NCBI GenBank assembly: GCA_000310025.1
Contig: FN649741.1
Location: 2,013,453-2,033,069 of the forward strand
Source of the DNA: Ectocarpus siliculosus
Taxonomy: Eukaryota > Sar > Phaeophyceae > Ectocarpales > Ectocarpaceae
Direction of reading: 5' to 3'
DNA: 19,617 nucleotides
In this document: in pieces, positions 7,890 through 19,617 of the stretch
Position numbering within the stretch: the stretch's first letter is position 1
Layout of the letters: the number at the start of each line of letters is the position of its first letter
Program-made: the position numbers and the translations under genes
The notes under the pieces: generated by a model
The model's database searches: none
The model's input: the letters and a program-made list of their open reading frames with translations, nothing else
What the model was told of the DNA's origin: nothing

Positions 7890-9642
7890 TTACTTGAAAA
7901 TCTGGCTCATTTTCTCAAAATGCACAAAATCAGTCGTCCTCACGACAGAGGCCACCGGATGTTTTTTCAGGTGTTGTGGTACGCCAACGTTGTATGCCAA
8001 TCCGCGGAGAAACGCGGTTGTTTTCTCATCCACAATTGAACCCACCTTTCACGAAGCAGCTGGTGGTGCATGTCGCGTAGGATATACCTGTCCTCGCAAA
8101 TTTGTTTCAACTGTTCCAGAACGACAAAGACAAGACCATCACTTTCCCTCCTACAGTTTTACTGACAAAACATCACGGGCTGGACCCACCTGCTTTGAAC
8201 GCCCCGCGGCATCCTTCTGCGCACAGTCGGGAGCTCCTCCATCAATCCCACCTCCAGCAGCTTGCGTAGATCCCTGCTCTTCTTCTGGCGTTCTCCCATG
8301 ACAGTCACCGCGATCAATCTTTGCTGCTGTCGCGGCCGCGGCTGCGGCAGTGGTGTGTCGCCTCCCCTGACGGCCATCGTCGGCCCACGAAAGGTTTCGC
8401 TGACCTCCTCCCCTCGCCCTTCCTCCGTTCGAGTACCCGTAGCTCCCGCCTTCGTTGACGTACCCATAACCTCCACTGTTGAAGGTACCCTTGCTCCCAG
8501 AGCTTCTCCTTGTCCCCCTACCCCTTGTTGAATATTCTTGCGGTCCTGTGTCGCTGGCATTGAAATACCCATGGCCTGACGAGTTATCCCCCCCACCCCG
8601 TCCTCTGCTGCTGAACACATAGCCCACGTCTCTCCCTCCTCCGGTCGAATCAACGTCAGTCCCTCCGTCTGCTCTCGCCCTTCCTTCAATCGAATACACG
8701 TGATTTCCTTCGCCTGCCCCAGCTCCTCCTCCGGTCGAATACACGCTGTTTCTCCCGTCTTCCCTAGCCCCTCGTCCCGTCGAATATGCGTCGTTTCCTC
8801 CGTCTTCCCTAGTCCCTCCCACGGTCGAATACGCGTGGGTTCCTCCGCCTGGCCTAGCTTCTTCTCCGGTCGAAAATGCGCAGTTTCCTCTGTCTGTCCT
8901 AGCTCCTCCCCCAGTCAAACACGTGCGGTTTCCTCCGTCTGTCCTAGCTCCTCCTTCGGTGAAACGCGCGTGACTTCCTCCGTCTGCCCTGGCTCCCCCT
9001 CCGGTCGAATACGCGTGACTTCCTCCGTCATTGGGGTACATGAAGTACCTGCTGCCTCCTTCTATTCCTCTCGAGAAAAGTCGTTGATCGTACGGACCGA
9101 AGATTGATGCCCCGCAATAATTTACCCTGTGCAGGACGGACAGCATCACCACTCAATGTACTCCAACTTCGAGGGCTGATGGGAACTGGTCGTCAGTCTC
9201 CAAATCTAACGGGCCGTCCAATACGACTGGGTGTCAGACAGTCATGACCCTTGCGCCTTGCCCTTTGGGCTCGCGCTTCAGAAATATCGGTGACAGTTAG
9301 TGCGCTTCATGGGGCCCTGGTTAGCGGCCGCTTCATCGACCATTTTATACATGTGTTCAGACCAAAGGGTTCGCTTTCGAGATCAATCGGTGAGTTCAAA
9401 AGTGACAGCTACATGTTTACAGAAGAAACAGAAATTTACGGCTGTGTCAGCACTGTCTTGCGTATCGTCGGATACTCAAAAAGCAAATTGACTACATACA
9501 GCAGTGACAGGCGTTCGAAGGCACGCTACCCAATCAGAAAGTACCTGAAATTCTTCATTGTCTCCGACGGGGCGTCTGACTCCTCCACGAGCACCTCGAC
9601 GCCATCCTGTTCCTCCTCCTGTATGTTGCAAACCACGACCAT
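7890..9642 (-). CDS. Glycine-rich 15-residue-repeat protein, three-exon model
   Basis: The model joins 9545-9642, 8190-9126 and 7890-8045 and gives 396 residues, with phases that agree throughout. Exon 1 starts MVVVCNIQEEEQDGVEVLVE and ends TTTCAG|GTAC, leaving AG. Exon 2 begins after CTGCACAG with G, which completes an Arg codon, then reads VNYCGASIFGPYDQRLFSRG. Residues ~59-194 are nine 15-residue repeats (type GGSHAYSTGGGARAD). A Gly/Tyr/Arg region (GGYGYVNEGGSYGYSNGGRA) and an Ala run follow. Exon 2 ends at AAGCAG|GTGGGT. Exon 3 begins VGSIVDEKTTAFLRGLAYNV and ends FEKMSQIFK, stop TAA at 7890. The segment VEVLVEESDAPSETMKNFR has the spacing of the start of a bS21 ribosomal protein, but this is a weak likeness. 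RGG/Tyr-Gly sequence is common in RNA-binding or wall-associated proteins. The last 100 codons are disputed by another coding-like frame. The gene may also start further upstream, through an acceptor TCTAG|GTCAGGATG at 9648. Confidence 0.45.
8643..9050. repeat. 45-bp minisatellite, nine copies in exact register
   Basis: The plus-strand marker TCGAAT (or a one- or two-base variant) recurs at 8645, 8690, 8735, 8780, 8825, 8870, 8915, 8960 and 9005, exactly 45 bp apart with no indels. On the minus strand each unit codes 15 residues of the type GG(S/N/T)HAYSTGGGARAD. Copies differ by several substitutions, so the array is not a very recent expansion. Confidence 0.93.
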
Positions 9643-9724
9643 CCTGACCTAGACTAGCCTCGCTGCAGCGCGGGGTGGTTTGTGTGTGATTTTTCCGAAG
9701 ATCTGCCTGTAGCGGATCTCTCAC

Positions 9725-9862
9725 TGGCGCGACCACGGTCTGCCGTATGTAGTTCGCGCTCCTCCCCTCGCAGGCCGAACTGTCTGCCCTACTGCCGCTG
9801 GTGCTGTTACTGCCGCTGGTGCTGCCACTGCTGTCTCTGGTGGTGCTCGAGACACAACCTGT
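9725..9862 (-). other. Candidate Ser/Thr/Gly-rich exon upstream of the repeat-protein gene
   Basis: Forty-six codons lie between an acceptor (GCTCGACCAG|ACAGGT) and a donor (GCGCCA|GTGAGA), phase 0 at both ends. It starts TGCVSSTTRDSSGSTSGSNS and ends SANYIRQTVVAP. It would join to 9648 across a 76-bp intron and extend the repeat protein upstream. The Ser/Gly part comes from an imperfect 18-bp repeat, which can look coding by chance. Confidence 0.25.
9790..9843. repeat. Imperfect 18-bp tandem repeat
   Basis: Two copies at 9790-9807 and 9808-9825 differ at one base (TACTGCCGCTGGTGCTGT/C). A third, decayed copy runs to 9843. Confidence 0.8.
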
Positions 9863-10038
9863 CTGGTCGAGCCCCTCACGGCACGAAAAAAACGCGGTGA
9901 TATATTATTGTAACCGCAATGCTCCAACAACGACCGACCGCGGCCTCTGTCGATGTCTCCACTCGCTTTTTGGCAAACGACCGTCCCTCCTTGTATCTTG
10001 AGGTGTTGTCCTGCGGCATGCAGACGCGTGCACCTCAC

Positions 10039-10288
10039 AGGACTTGCCGACCGCCGAGGAGGCTTTTGCCTTCGATCGTTGGTCTTCTTGTGCTTAGAGG
10101 CGGGCAAGAGGAGCTCCTCCCCTCTCCTGCTAGAGAATAGAAGAACGATCGCGGCACCCAAGCTCTTCGCCACCGAGATCCTCTCTTCTTGCCGAGATCT
10201 TCACCGTGCGCTATGCCTTTCTTCTTTTCGATGTATTTTCTCTGTTGCTACTTTCCTCTGTGTCTCTCTCCTTGATGCTACCCCTCTC
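10039..10288 (-). other. Two candidate small basic exons
   Basis: Segment 10205-10288 follows an acceptor (ACTTTTGTTGCAG|GAGAGG) and reads RGVASRRETQRKVATEKIHR, then KEERHSA, up to a donor (GCACG|GTGAAG). Segment 10039-10126 follows an acceptor (TCTATTCTCTAGCAG|GAGAGG) and reads RGEELLLPASKHKKTNDRRQ, then KPPRRSASP, up to CCT|GTGAGG. The split Arg codon between them is completed correctly, and the second ends in phase 0, matching 9862. The 78-bp intron is much shorter than the 166-659 bp introns of the two secure genes, so this could be chance. Confidence 0.25.
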
Positions 10289-10483
10289 CTGCAACAAAAG
10301 TACGATCCCAGCAGTCCCGACAGAGGTATATCCGCAGAAATATGAGTACACGAACGGCTCGAAACCAACAACGGTTACACGTCTTTAGAAGACACTCCCG
10401 AACAAATAGTCCTGCAACAAAAAATATGCGGTTTGATACACCCAGCAGTCTGGAATTGTTGTGATTGTACTCCACGTACTGCC

Positions 10484-10885
10484 CTATTTCTCCCTGATAA
10501 AGTGCTTGTGGTAATGAACCCGCTCTCGAGATAGACCTCGGGCTCGACCTCGTTCAGCAAGCAGCCTTGGCAGCAAGCAAGAAAGCAAGGATTTTTTGTG
10601 GGGTAGGTACGTAGCCCCGATCCCTGTTAAAAAGCGAAGAGGCATTCTCCCGACGGTACCCCCCCCTGTTCCCCCAACTGCGAATCCCCCCGCATAACAT
10701 AACTTGAAAGACAAGTCACGTGCTTTGTCGAGCAACGAGACCGCATTCCAAAGAATCACCTCTGTGGACTCTGCCCGATTTTCCACGGAAGCGAAGCCTA
10801 CAAACGGGAGCTTGGTGCCTTGATTTTGTGGTGAGAAAGCAAGGCCGCGTGTTTTCGCAATGCACGCGCATCATGTATCATATGC
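10484..10885 (-). other. Open, coding-like stretch without a start codon
   Basis: The frame is open for about 134 codons after a TGA at about 10886. The part at 10690-10830 reads protein-like (GTKLPFVGFASVENRAESTE, then VILWNAVSLLDKARDLSFK) and is followed by Gly-rich sequence. A donor (GGCTAC|GTACCT, exon end 10611) would fit the phase of the exon candidate at 10288. No domain is recognised. It may be an upstream exon of the repeat-protein gene or chance. Confidence 0.22.
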
Positions 10886-12759
10886 GTGCTCGTCCCTTCC
10901 GTGGCTGTGAACGTAATATAGCATCCACCGCCAACGAAACCTCCTTCCGGCGCGGGGAGTCAGTCTACTCCTGTTGTTGCCGCGCCTTGCATAGAGGAGC
11001 CACTGCTACAGCAGTACTGGTGTTGGTCCCCATAGAGGAGCGTACGCAGGTGGGCACACATGTGTGGCTCTACGCGTAACTATGCGATGCACCGGCGGTG
11101 AGAGTTTCCCCGCACTTCTTTCTTGGAGAGCAGCAGCAATCGTTCCGACACCGATGGTGCTGCCGCCGGCAGGCGTTGGATGCACCTCTCCAACCTTTCT
11201 AGGCAGCACAGAGCAGTGCCTGTCGCACCGCTTCAATGCACAAGACGAGTGGTGGGAGCCCACCCCCATTTTTTCTGCTGGTGGCGGTCAAGTCACGAAA
11301 TACCGTGAACCCCACGCCTCCACGTGCACACCGGGAGTTGGGAGTTGGGACAACATCGTAACCGCCACGCGCGACCCCCAGAACCACCAAAGAAGACGGC
11401 AAATGGTCTTCCTCTTTTGGGGCTTTCTCTTGCCGTGGTTTGTGGTAGTGATTTAAATTCGCATTTGTTGGGGGAAGATAGAAGTAGAGTGAGATTGAAT
11501 TAGCGACTGCGGTACCCTGGTATGTAACATGAAGCAGTCGAGACACAACGTCGGGATGCGCTGTACGACGAGGAAGTTGGAACATAGACAAGGACAGCAA
11601 GAGGGTAGATAGACAGAGACCGAAACAAAGCTACGCCGATCGTGTGCAAAGCCGTCAGCGGCATGGAGGGGAGGGGAGCTTGGCCCGAGGGTTCACAGCC
11701 ATCGGTTCTCTGTTCCTCCTACAGCGTTCCAAGTCCTCATTGAGCTGGGTCTTTCGAGGTGGTCCATGAGAGATGACAGGCGTGTTTGTCTGACATTGGC
11801 ACCACCGTCGGTTGTTGCCGCTCGATTGCGCCGCTTTCTTCACTCCACCCTTTGTTACCATGGACCTGACAAGAGTAATGACGTTGGCAGCCTCTATCGG
11901 GGTTCGTACCTCTATCAGCCGAGAGTTGAAGGCTTTTCCTGTGAGCTAATGTACCTACCATGGGTAGGTCACAATACGTAAGATACCACACACCCTTGGA
12001 CCTATTTTCAAAGCTCGCTTCCTCCACGAAGAGGAGGGTGCAAACATCAATCGATACGTTTTCGGGAAGCTCTCGACAAGATGGTTCCAACGCCGCCATT
12101 TTCGGCACCGCGAGTCTCCTGTTGTGTGGAGTAACCGAGCTTTGAAACCAATCCAGGGGGTGTGATTTCTTGTGTCACCTCCAACAGCAGAATGCATATG
12201 CTTGGGAGTATGTCCAAGGGTTGGTGTCTTGTTGGTGAAGCACACGGTACGGAATCCCGACAGAATGTGTATGTCTGGCTTTTCGTGGACTCCGCCGTTC
12301 CCTTGTCGTGATTTCGGTTTTCCCGGGCATGTTGGTTGGTCGTTTTGCTTTTGTTGCTTGTGTCCTACGCATGAGTGTTTCGGCTACCTTGCATAGCCCG
12401 GCCTGTAAATCGATTACCAAGGAACAAATTCCCTCTATGTCTCCACCCATCAACTCACGAAAGCATAGATAATGTTTTGGGCACTGGTTCAAAATGCGCC
12501 TAGAATATAGAACGCAACCGGGATGCCTTAGAGAGAGGCCTCACCGACTCCAGTATGCCACCAGGGGGCTGGGTTCGTGTTTTTGCACCCAAGTTAATTT
12601 TGCACGGGGGTGATCTTGTGCTCTGTGTTCATGTTAGCGTTTCTGTGAGCACCGCGGTCACTCCCCACGACAGTGTTGAATTCTGTGTGCATGGTAGAGT
12701 TTTAAACAACGTGGTAACTCCCTTCAACGCCCACAGGCGCGAACGCGCCACTGCTGGAT
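10886..12759. other. Long spacer, no supported gene
   Basis: Many short frames on both strands contradict each other and none shows a motif. Only small sequence features were seen, such as a 17-base inverted repeat at 11953-11969. Parts could be promoter or 5' exons of the flanking genes, but nothing supports that directly. Confidence 0.4.
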
Positions 12760-13056
12760 TTACGCGTCCGGATCAAGGTCTACGACACTGGTGAACGGGA
12801 ACCCCCGACACGCGCTGGGCTCAATAGCGACCCCTTTGCCTGCGACCTTCGTCCCCTTTTTTCGCAGGCCGCGGGAAGCGACCGGAGGCTGGAGGGCGGA
12901 GGCGGAGGCGGCCGTGACCTTCATAGACACAGGAGCCCACACGCCCTTGTGTCTGTCGCGAAAGCAGCAGTCAGGGAAGGAGAGGTCGAGAAGCGGGGCA
13001 AGAGTAGGGCTCACAAACACGGCCGAGGGCAAGCTTCTCGTAGGGGCTGCTGCCAC
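12760..13056 (-). CDS. Ambiguous ORF, strand uncertain
   Basis: Ninety-nine codons run from ATG at 13056 to TAA at 12760, many ending in G or C (starts MAAAPTRSLPSAVFVSPTLA). The plus strand is equally open at 12791-13075, with similar third-position bias, so I cannot say which strand, if either, is translated. It ends about 120 bp upstream of the RNASEK-like start and may instead lie in that gene's promoter or 5' UTR. Confidence 0.18.
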   Translation of the reverse strand: MAAAPTRSLPSAVFVSPTLAPLLDLSFPDCCFRDRHKGVWAPVSMKVTAASASALQPPVASRGLRKKGTKVAGKGVAIEPSACRGFPFTSVVDLDPDA

Positions 13057-13177
13057 GGATGTGAGCTGGCGGTAACGGGTTCTGCATTACCACCACCGTC
13101 ATCGGCAACACTCAAAACGGAAGAAGCCGCGGTGACGGCGACGGAGGCTTGGCCCTAGGGTCATAAATCGAGGTCGC

Positions 13178-14442
13178 ATGATGAGGGCCGTGGAAACCTT
13201 GCGGCAAAGGCTGCCCCCGTCCCTGGGCTACGCGCCGGTGCTGCTCTCCGACAGCGACGATGATGACGGGGACGGGGGCCGGGGGGAGTTCGAGATCGCC
13301 GGCGGTAACTTCGGCGGGAGCAGGCCTCAGGACCGCGACTTGAGAAGACCGCGGCGGAGAGTTGGCGGCGGCGGGGAAGCGGGGGTCGGGGCGACGACGA
13401 CGGGGGGCGGGGGGCGGCAAGAGGAGGAGGACGATTTGTTGTGGCCGCCGTACACGCCGCTCTACACCAACATGAAGGTCTTGAGACGGAAGCGGTTGGA
13501 CGCTTCCATGATGTACTCCCGAGCGGGGCCATGTGAGTCTTTTCCGCGGGAGGGGGGGGGTTGGTTGACCCCTTGAGGGGTACGCGCGAGAAGCGGTTGG
13601 TTGTGTCTCGTGTCCCGAGGACCATGAAACGAAGAAAGGTCTTCGAAGGTGCACCCCCGTATTCAAAGGCTGACTGTTGTGTCTAAAATTAGGTCAGGTT
13701 TTGAGGGCACCCAGGTGGCCCGCAAAGGAGGGTGCTCAGGTTGTGCGGATGGTCTCGTCCGCCGTCTTCCTGTAGGGCAGTCACTCTTTTGGGCGCAGAA
13801 TATTCTGCTAATTTGTGCTGTGGGGTGCTGCTGAGTTGTGGGCATCGTTGTCTTGCCTTGTTGGGGCACACCCACGACGTCCGTTTTTTTGTGTGTTGCA
13901 ACAAACACCCATTCAGCCCTGAAAATCCAGATTTGTACATCAGCACCTCCTACATGCACGTCCCCCTTGTCATCCACTCCCTACCCCGGACGAACACACA
14001 CAAAAAATGGTAACACTCCCGGCTCTCCCCAACCAACGGAAACACAAGTCGGATACGACTCACGCGTGACCCCTCTGGCATCAAAAACGCAACACCGTGT
14101 GCCTCGCACACCCCTCAACCAAAACGTAACAACTCCGCACGCTTGTACCCACCTGTACCGCACTATTAACGAAACTTACTTGTCGAGGCAGGTACAAAAA
14201 TCTGCTTCTTGACGTCGCTGTGGGGGGTGTCCTTCCTGACCTGGCTCGGATTCACGCTCGCGAGCGGGTCCCCCTACATCATCCCGGAGGACTCTCCGGC
14301 GACCAACCTGGCCCGGTCGCGCTCCGTCTTCGGCGCCGCAGCCATGTATTTGGTCTGCGCGTGCCTGACCGGGTACTCGTGGTACAAGTCGTCGTGGGGG
14401 GCGAGGCCATTACCGACAATGGGAGACTCGACCTTGCCGTAG
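13178..14442 (+). CDS. RNASEK-like membrane protein (V-ATPase V0 subunit f family)
   Basis: There are two exons, 13178-13532 and 14192-14442, joined by CCAT|GTGAGT and GAGGCAG|GTACAA. The split codon becomes TGT (Cys119) and the product is 201 residues. ATG 13178 is the first after an in-frame stop and is followed by a second ATG. Residues 116-187 match the RNASEK family: AGPC, a first membrane helix containing SLWGVSFLTWLGF (compare SAWGVIMLIMLGI in human RNASEK), a loop with an acidic PED, then a second helix (GAAAMYLVCACLTGY) and a short tail. RNASEK was first described as ribonuclease kappa. It is now known as the animal counterpart of yeast V-ATPase subunit f, a small two-helix part of the V0 sector. 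The odd part is residues 1-115, an acidic then Arg/Gly-rich extension (LLSDSDDDDGDGG) absent from the ~98-residue animal protein. The V-ATPase A gene lies downstream, convergent. Confidence 0.75.
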
Positions 14443-16831
14443 CAGCGGGAGGGAGGGAGGGTTGGGCCTCGATCGATCGTTTTAGTATTTTTGTTTTGTG
14501 TTTTTTTTTTCGTGGGGCCCAAAGGAGCGGCCCTCACGGAAACTACAGCTTTCGTGGGAAATCAACCCTTTGCGTGCGTGGTTGGATAGGAGCCTTGTTA
14601 CGCTGTTACGTCATGTACATATGCGCAGTGTGTTGTGGTGTGCATGTGCGATGTGCGATGTGCGATTCTGTTGCTTTGTTTCTGCGTCGGCTGCGCGGAG
14701 CGGCGGACCTTTGAGAAGACGTGAGCGGTTAGGTGGGTGAGAAAAAACCACCTTCCTTTTTGAGTGTATGTGTGTTTGTGTGTCTTGAGTTGGCGTCGAC
14801 CGGAGTAGCCGGCTGAGCGATGAGAGAGAGATGCACCAAATCTCGTATCCTACCAACGAGAACGTTGGTGTTTGTGTGCGCCATGTGTAACGAACAAGTT
14901 TGTAGCCGCAGTGTCACGAGGGGCGTGAATAGGCTGTAGCCCATGCGGAGCAATAGGTTCGAAAGTCGCAAATGTGCAGCTAGGAACAGGCATACGGGCT
15001 TTGTTTGGCTCTGGGGTAAAAGGTACGACGGATTCCCCGCGAAGGGTCTCAAGTTGATCGTGCCGGTGTATTTGTCACGTCTGGCTAAAGGTTGTGGGGC
15101 GAAGTGTGGTACTGTAAACCTTACGAGAGACCGAGAGATGATCGAAAGGGCTGTCTTTGATTCAACTTACCTTCACGCCGTGCTGAGATGCAAAGCCAAA
15201 AAACAGGACTCGAGCAATCTTGGGGGCCACCTAATCTTCCGGCTGGCACGGTGGTAGGGTGGTTCGGGCGAACACGGCGAAAATATAGCATGGACGGCGT
15301 TGGGATATGTATACACTGTGTGGTGTGCCGGGCCGGGGCAATCGATGCCCGAGGTCTGCCCTTGGTGTTCTGATTTTCTCTGCTTCACGCCTTTGTCGCT
15401 TTGCGAGAGCATCTACACCCTGCCAACCACCTTCTCCAGGTTGTGCTCGGGGGACAGTAGTTCCCATACGCCCTTGTGTGTTCTGCGGCGCCCCGCCCCA
15501 CCCCGGTGCCGAGAAATGAACGCGGGGGGAGGGTTGTGCCTCATAATGTGGCCGCAGAGCTGGGATGAAGGACAGCCGTTTGTTTTCCAGCGCTACTGCC
15601 GTCTCTTCTCCCTTTTATTTTCGTCGTTTCGGCGAAACGAGTTTACGCGACGATGAGCGGACAAAGATTCCCATGCCGATGTGCCATCCGTTTTCATGCC
15701 CTGTCGTTCATCGAGTAAGTTTCGACCTTTCACACGGCTTGCATCGTTTTGTCGTCATGACGTGGTATCCGGGAGGGGACAACGCGGGGACGGGGGGGGT
15801 GGACAAGACTGATCACAGAAGGCGTAGGACACCTGGAAGCCCTGAGTATCAAGCTCTTTCCTCTTTCCTCTTCCCAAAGAAAAACACAAGACCAAGGAAA
15901 AGAGGAAAACAGTGGTATACCCCGGACACCCACAAATACACCCCCAGTAACAACACCACAACAAGAGCCATGCGCCAACCTAGTGCCTTCGCACAACACA
16001 AAAACGTGCTGACCATGCACTTAAAGTACCACTGCTGTTCTTGTGTGTCGTTTGGACCCCCCCCCCCCCGGCGCCAAAAACATCACGGCGAGCCCCCTGC
16101 CCCCGGCTGCACGCCCGACGACGAAACAGGGAGATAACACAACACAACGGCCTCGAAAATCGAAAATGCGGACAAACTCCAGCCGAATGAGCGGGCTCGC
16201 TACTTCAGCAGTACCAGAACCATTAGACGATTCCCCACAACCAGGGGGCAGCGCCTCTACGTCTCGAGCTACATCACCTCCACGACTGTGACGTGTCCGA
16301 ACGACAACAGAAAAAACGAAGCCAAATCGGCACCACGCCAAGTACCACGAGTGAACGAACGAACGGACGGACGGTGTGTGCGTCCCCGCACACAAAAAAA
16401 ACGCGTCCCGGGCGCGGCCTCCCGCCCTTCTTCCCACTGAGCTGCCTTGGGATGTATGTACTGGTAGCCAAGGGGTACTACTCCCAGAACGATCCATGGG
16501 CCACACCACAAAAAAAAAACTAATACAAACCATGGAGAGAATCACGTCCGTCCGCTTGCTAGGTTTATCTGCCTGTCGGCCCTCAACGCCGTAAAGGCGA
16601 TGGTGCCGCAAGCAAACGCGGTCCACCCGAACAGCCCTCCCCGCTACACTCTCATTCGGCCGACCGAAAGCCAAAATTCTTCTGCAGAAAAAAAAGCCAA
16701 AATCTCCTACCCTATCTTCCTAAAATGGACCAAAAAGCTCGCCCGCGAAATTCAATTTGGCGTTTGTCAAGCTAGCATCAACCAAGGTAAGCGTTAGCGT
16801 TCGTGAGTGGAACTCCTTTCTCGGCGACCAA
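14443..16831. other. Spacer between the two convergent V-ATPase genes
   Basis: I see no convincing third gene. The left part (T-rich run near 14500) is probably the 3' UTR of the RNASEK-like gene, and the right part that of the V-ATPase A gene. It contains a short tandem repeat (GATGTGC units near 14644-14668), a run of 13 C at 16057-16069 and an ACGA/ACGG run near 16353-16374. Long frames at 15565-16137 (+) and 16021-16674 (-) overlap each other and lack protein character. Confidence 0.5.

Positions 16832-19617
<2,786 letters not shown>

Noticed and set aside
7894-8301. Plus-strand ORF of 135 codons
   Set aside because: It mirrors the minus-strand coding-like segments 7890-8110 and has no plausible domain or splice context.
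8643-9050. Regular repeat considered as a CRISPR array
   Set aside because: The units are contiguous with no unique spacers, keep a coding frame, and lie in eukaryotic DNA.
8700-9107. Plus-strand repeat ORF across the 45-bp array
   Set aside because: It is open only because the 45-bp unit keeps all frames in step. The minus frame extends further both ways and joins a first exon with the correct split codon.
10206-10388. Plus-strand ORF resembling a secreted peptide with a signal sequence
   Set aside because: The hydrophobic start is the translation of a pyrimidine-rich tract and begins at GTG, not ATG.
13112-13666. Long minus-strand ORF of 184 codons
   Set aside because: It lies antisense to exon 1 of the RNASEK-like gene, which is confirmed by its matching splice phase. 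The Pro/Arg/Ser-rich translation is a shadow of Gly- and acid-rich codons.
14943-15257. Plus-strand ORF of 104 codons
   Set aside because: It starts with a real ATG and has a few plausible stretches, but no domain, no splice support and no codon bias. Treated as chance in the spacer.
15565-16137. Plus-strand ORF of 190 codons between the V-ATPase genes
   Set aside because: It crosses pyrimidine tracts and a poly-C run, overlaps an equally long minus ORF, and shows no domain. Probably UTR or spacer.
16021-16674. Minus-strand ORF of 217 codons downstream of V-ATPase A
   Set aside because: It lies just past the stop of subunit A and has an erratic Cys/Ser/Val/Arg-rich translation. Probably 3' UTR or spacer.

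Overview
The window looks like nuclear DNA of a brown alga close to Ectocarpus. The reasons are: an ankyrin-type protein built from 27-residue NGCPWD repeats, a family that is heavily expanded in Ectocarpus-like genomes; genes broken by several spliceosomal GT-AG introns of about 150-660 bp; a mixed, moderately GC-rich base composition; and long spacers with simple repeats. There are no bacterial operons, ribosome binding sites or viral replication genes. All gene models were read by eye from frames and splice sites, and no search was run.

Layout. Bases 1-387 (+) hold the 3' end of an NGCPWD ankyrin-like gene. Bases 388-2163 are mostly spacer, with one weak ORF at 1261-1659. Bases 2164-5426 (-) hold two long, glycine- and acid-rich orphan reading frames. 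The second, at 3762-5123, has a good splice acceptor and a possible first exon at 5364-5426. Bases 5737-7753 (-) hold three scattered exon-like segments. Bases 7890-9642 (-) hold a phase-consistent three-exon model for a glycine-rich protein with a 45-bp/15-residue tandem repeat. Further exon-like segments lie upstream of it to about 10885. Bases 10886-13177 are largely unassigned.

The two recognisable genes are at the right. Bases 13178-14442 (+) are a two-exon gene for an RNASEK-like protein, the family that supplies the small V-ATPase subunit f, with an unusual 118-residue N-terminal extension. Bases 16832-19271 (-) are the last five exons of the gene for V-type ATPase catalytic subunit A, whose 5' part lies beyond the right edge. 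The two genes converge tail to tail across a 2.4-kb spacer, so a V1 and a V0 component of the same proton pump are neighbours. That pairing is the most interesting functional observation here. The second is the repeat-protein locus, where neighbouring frames both look coding.
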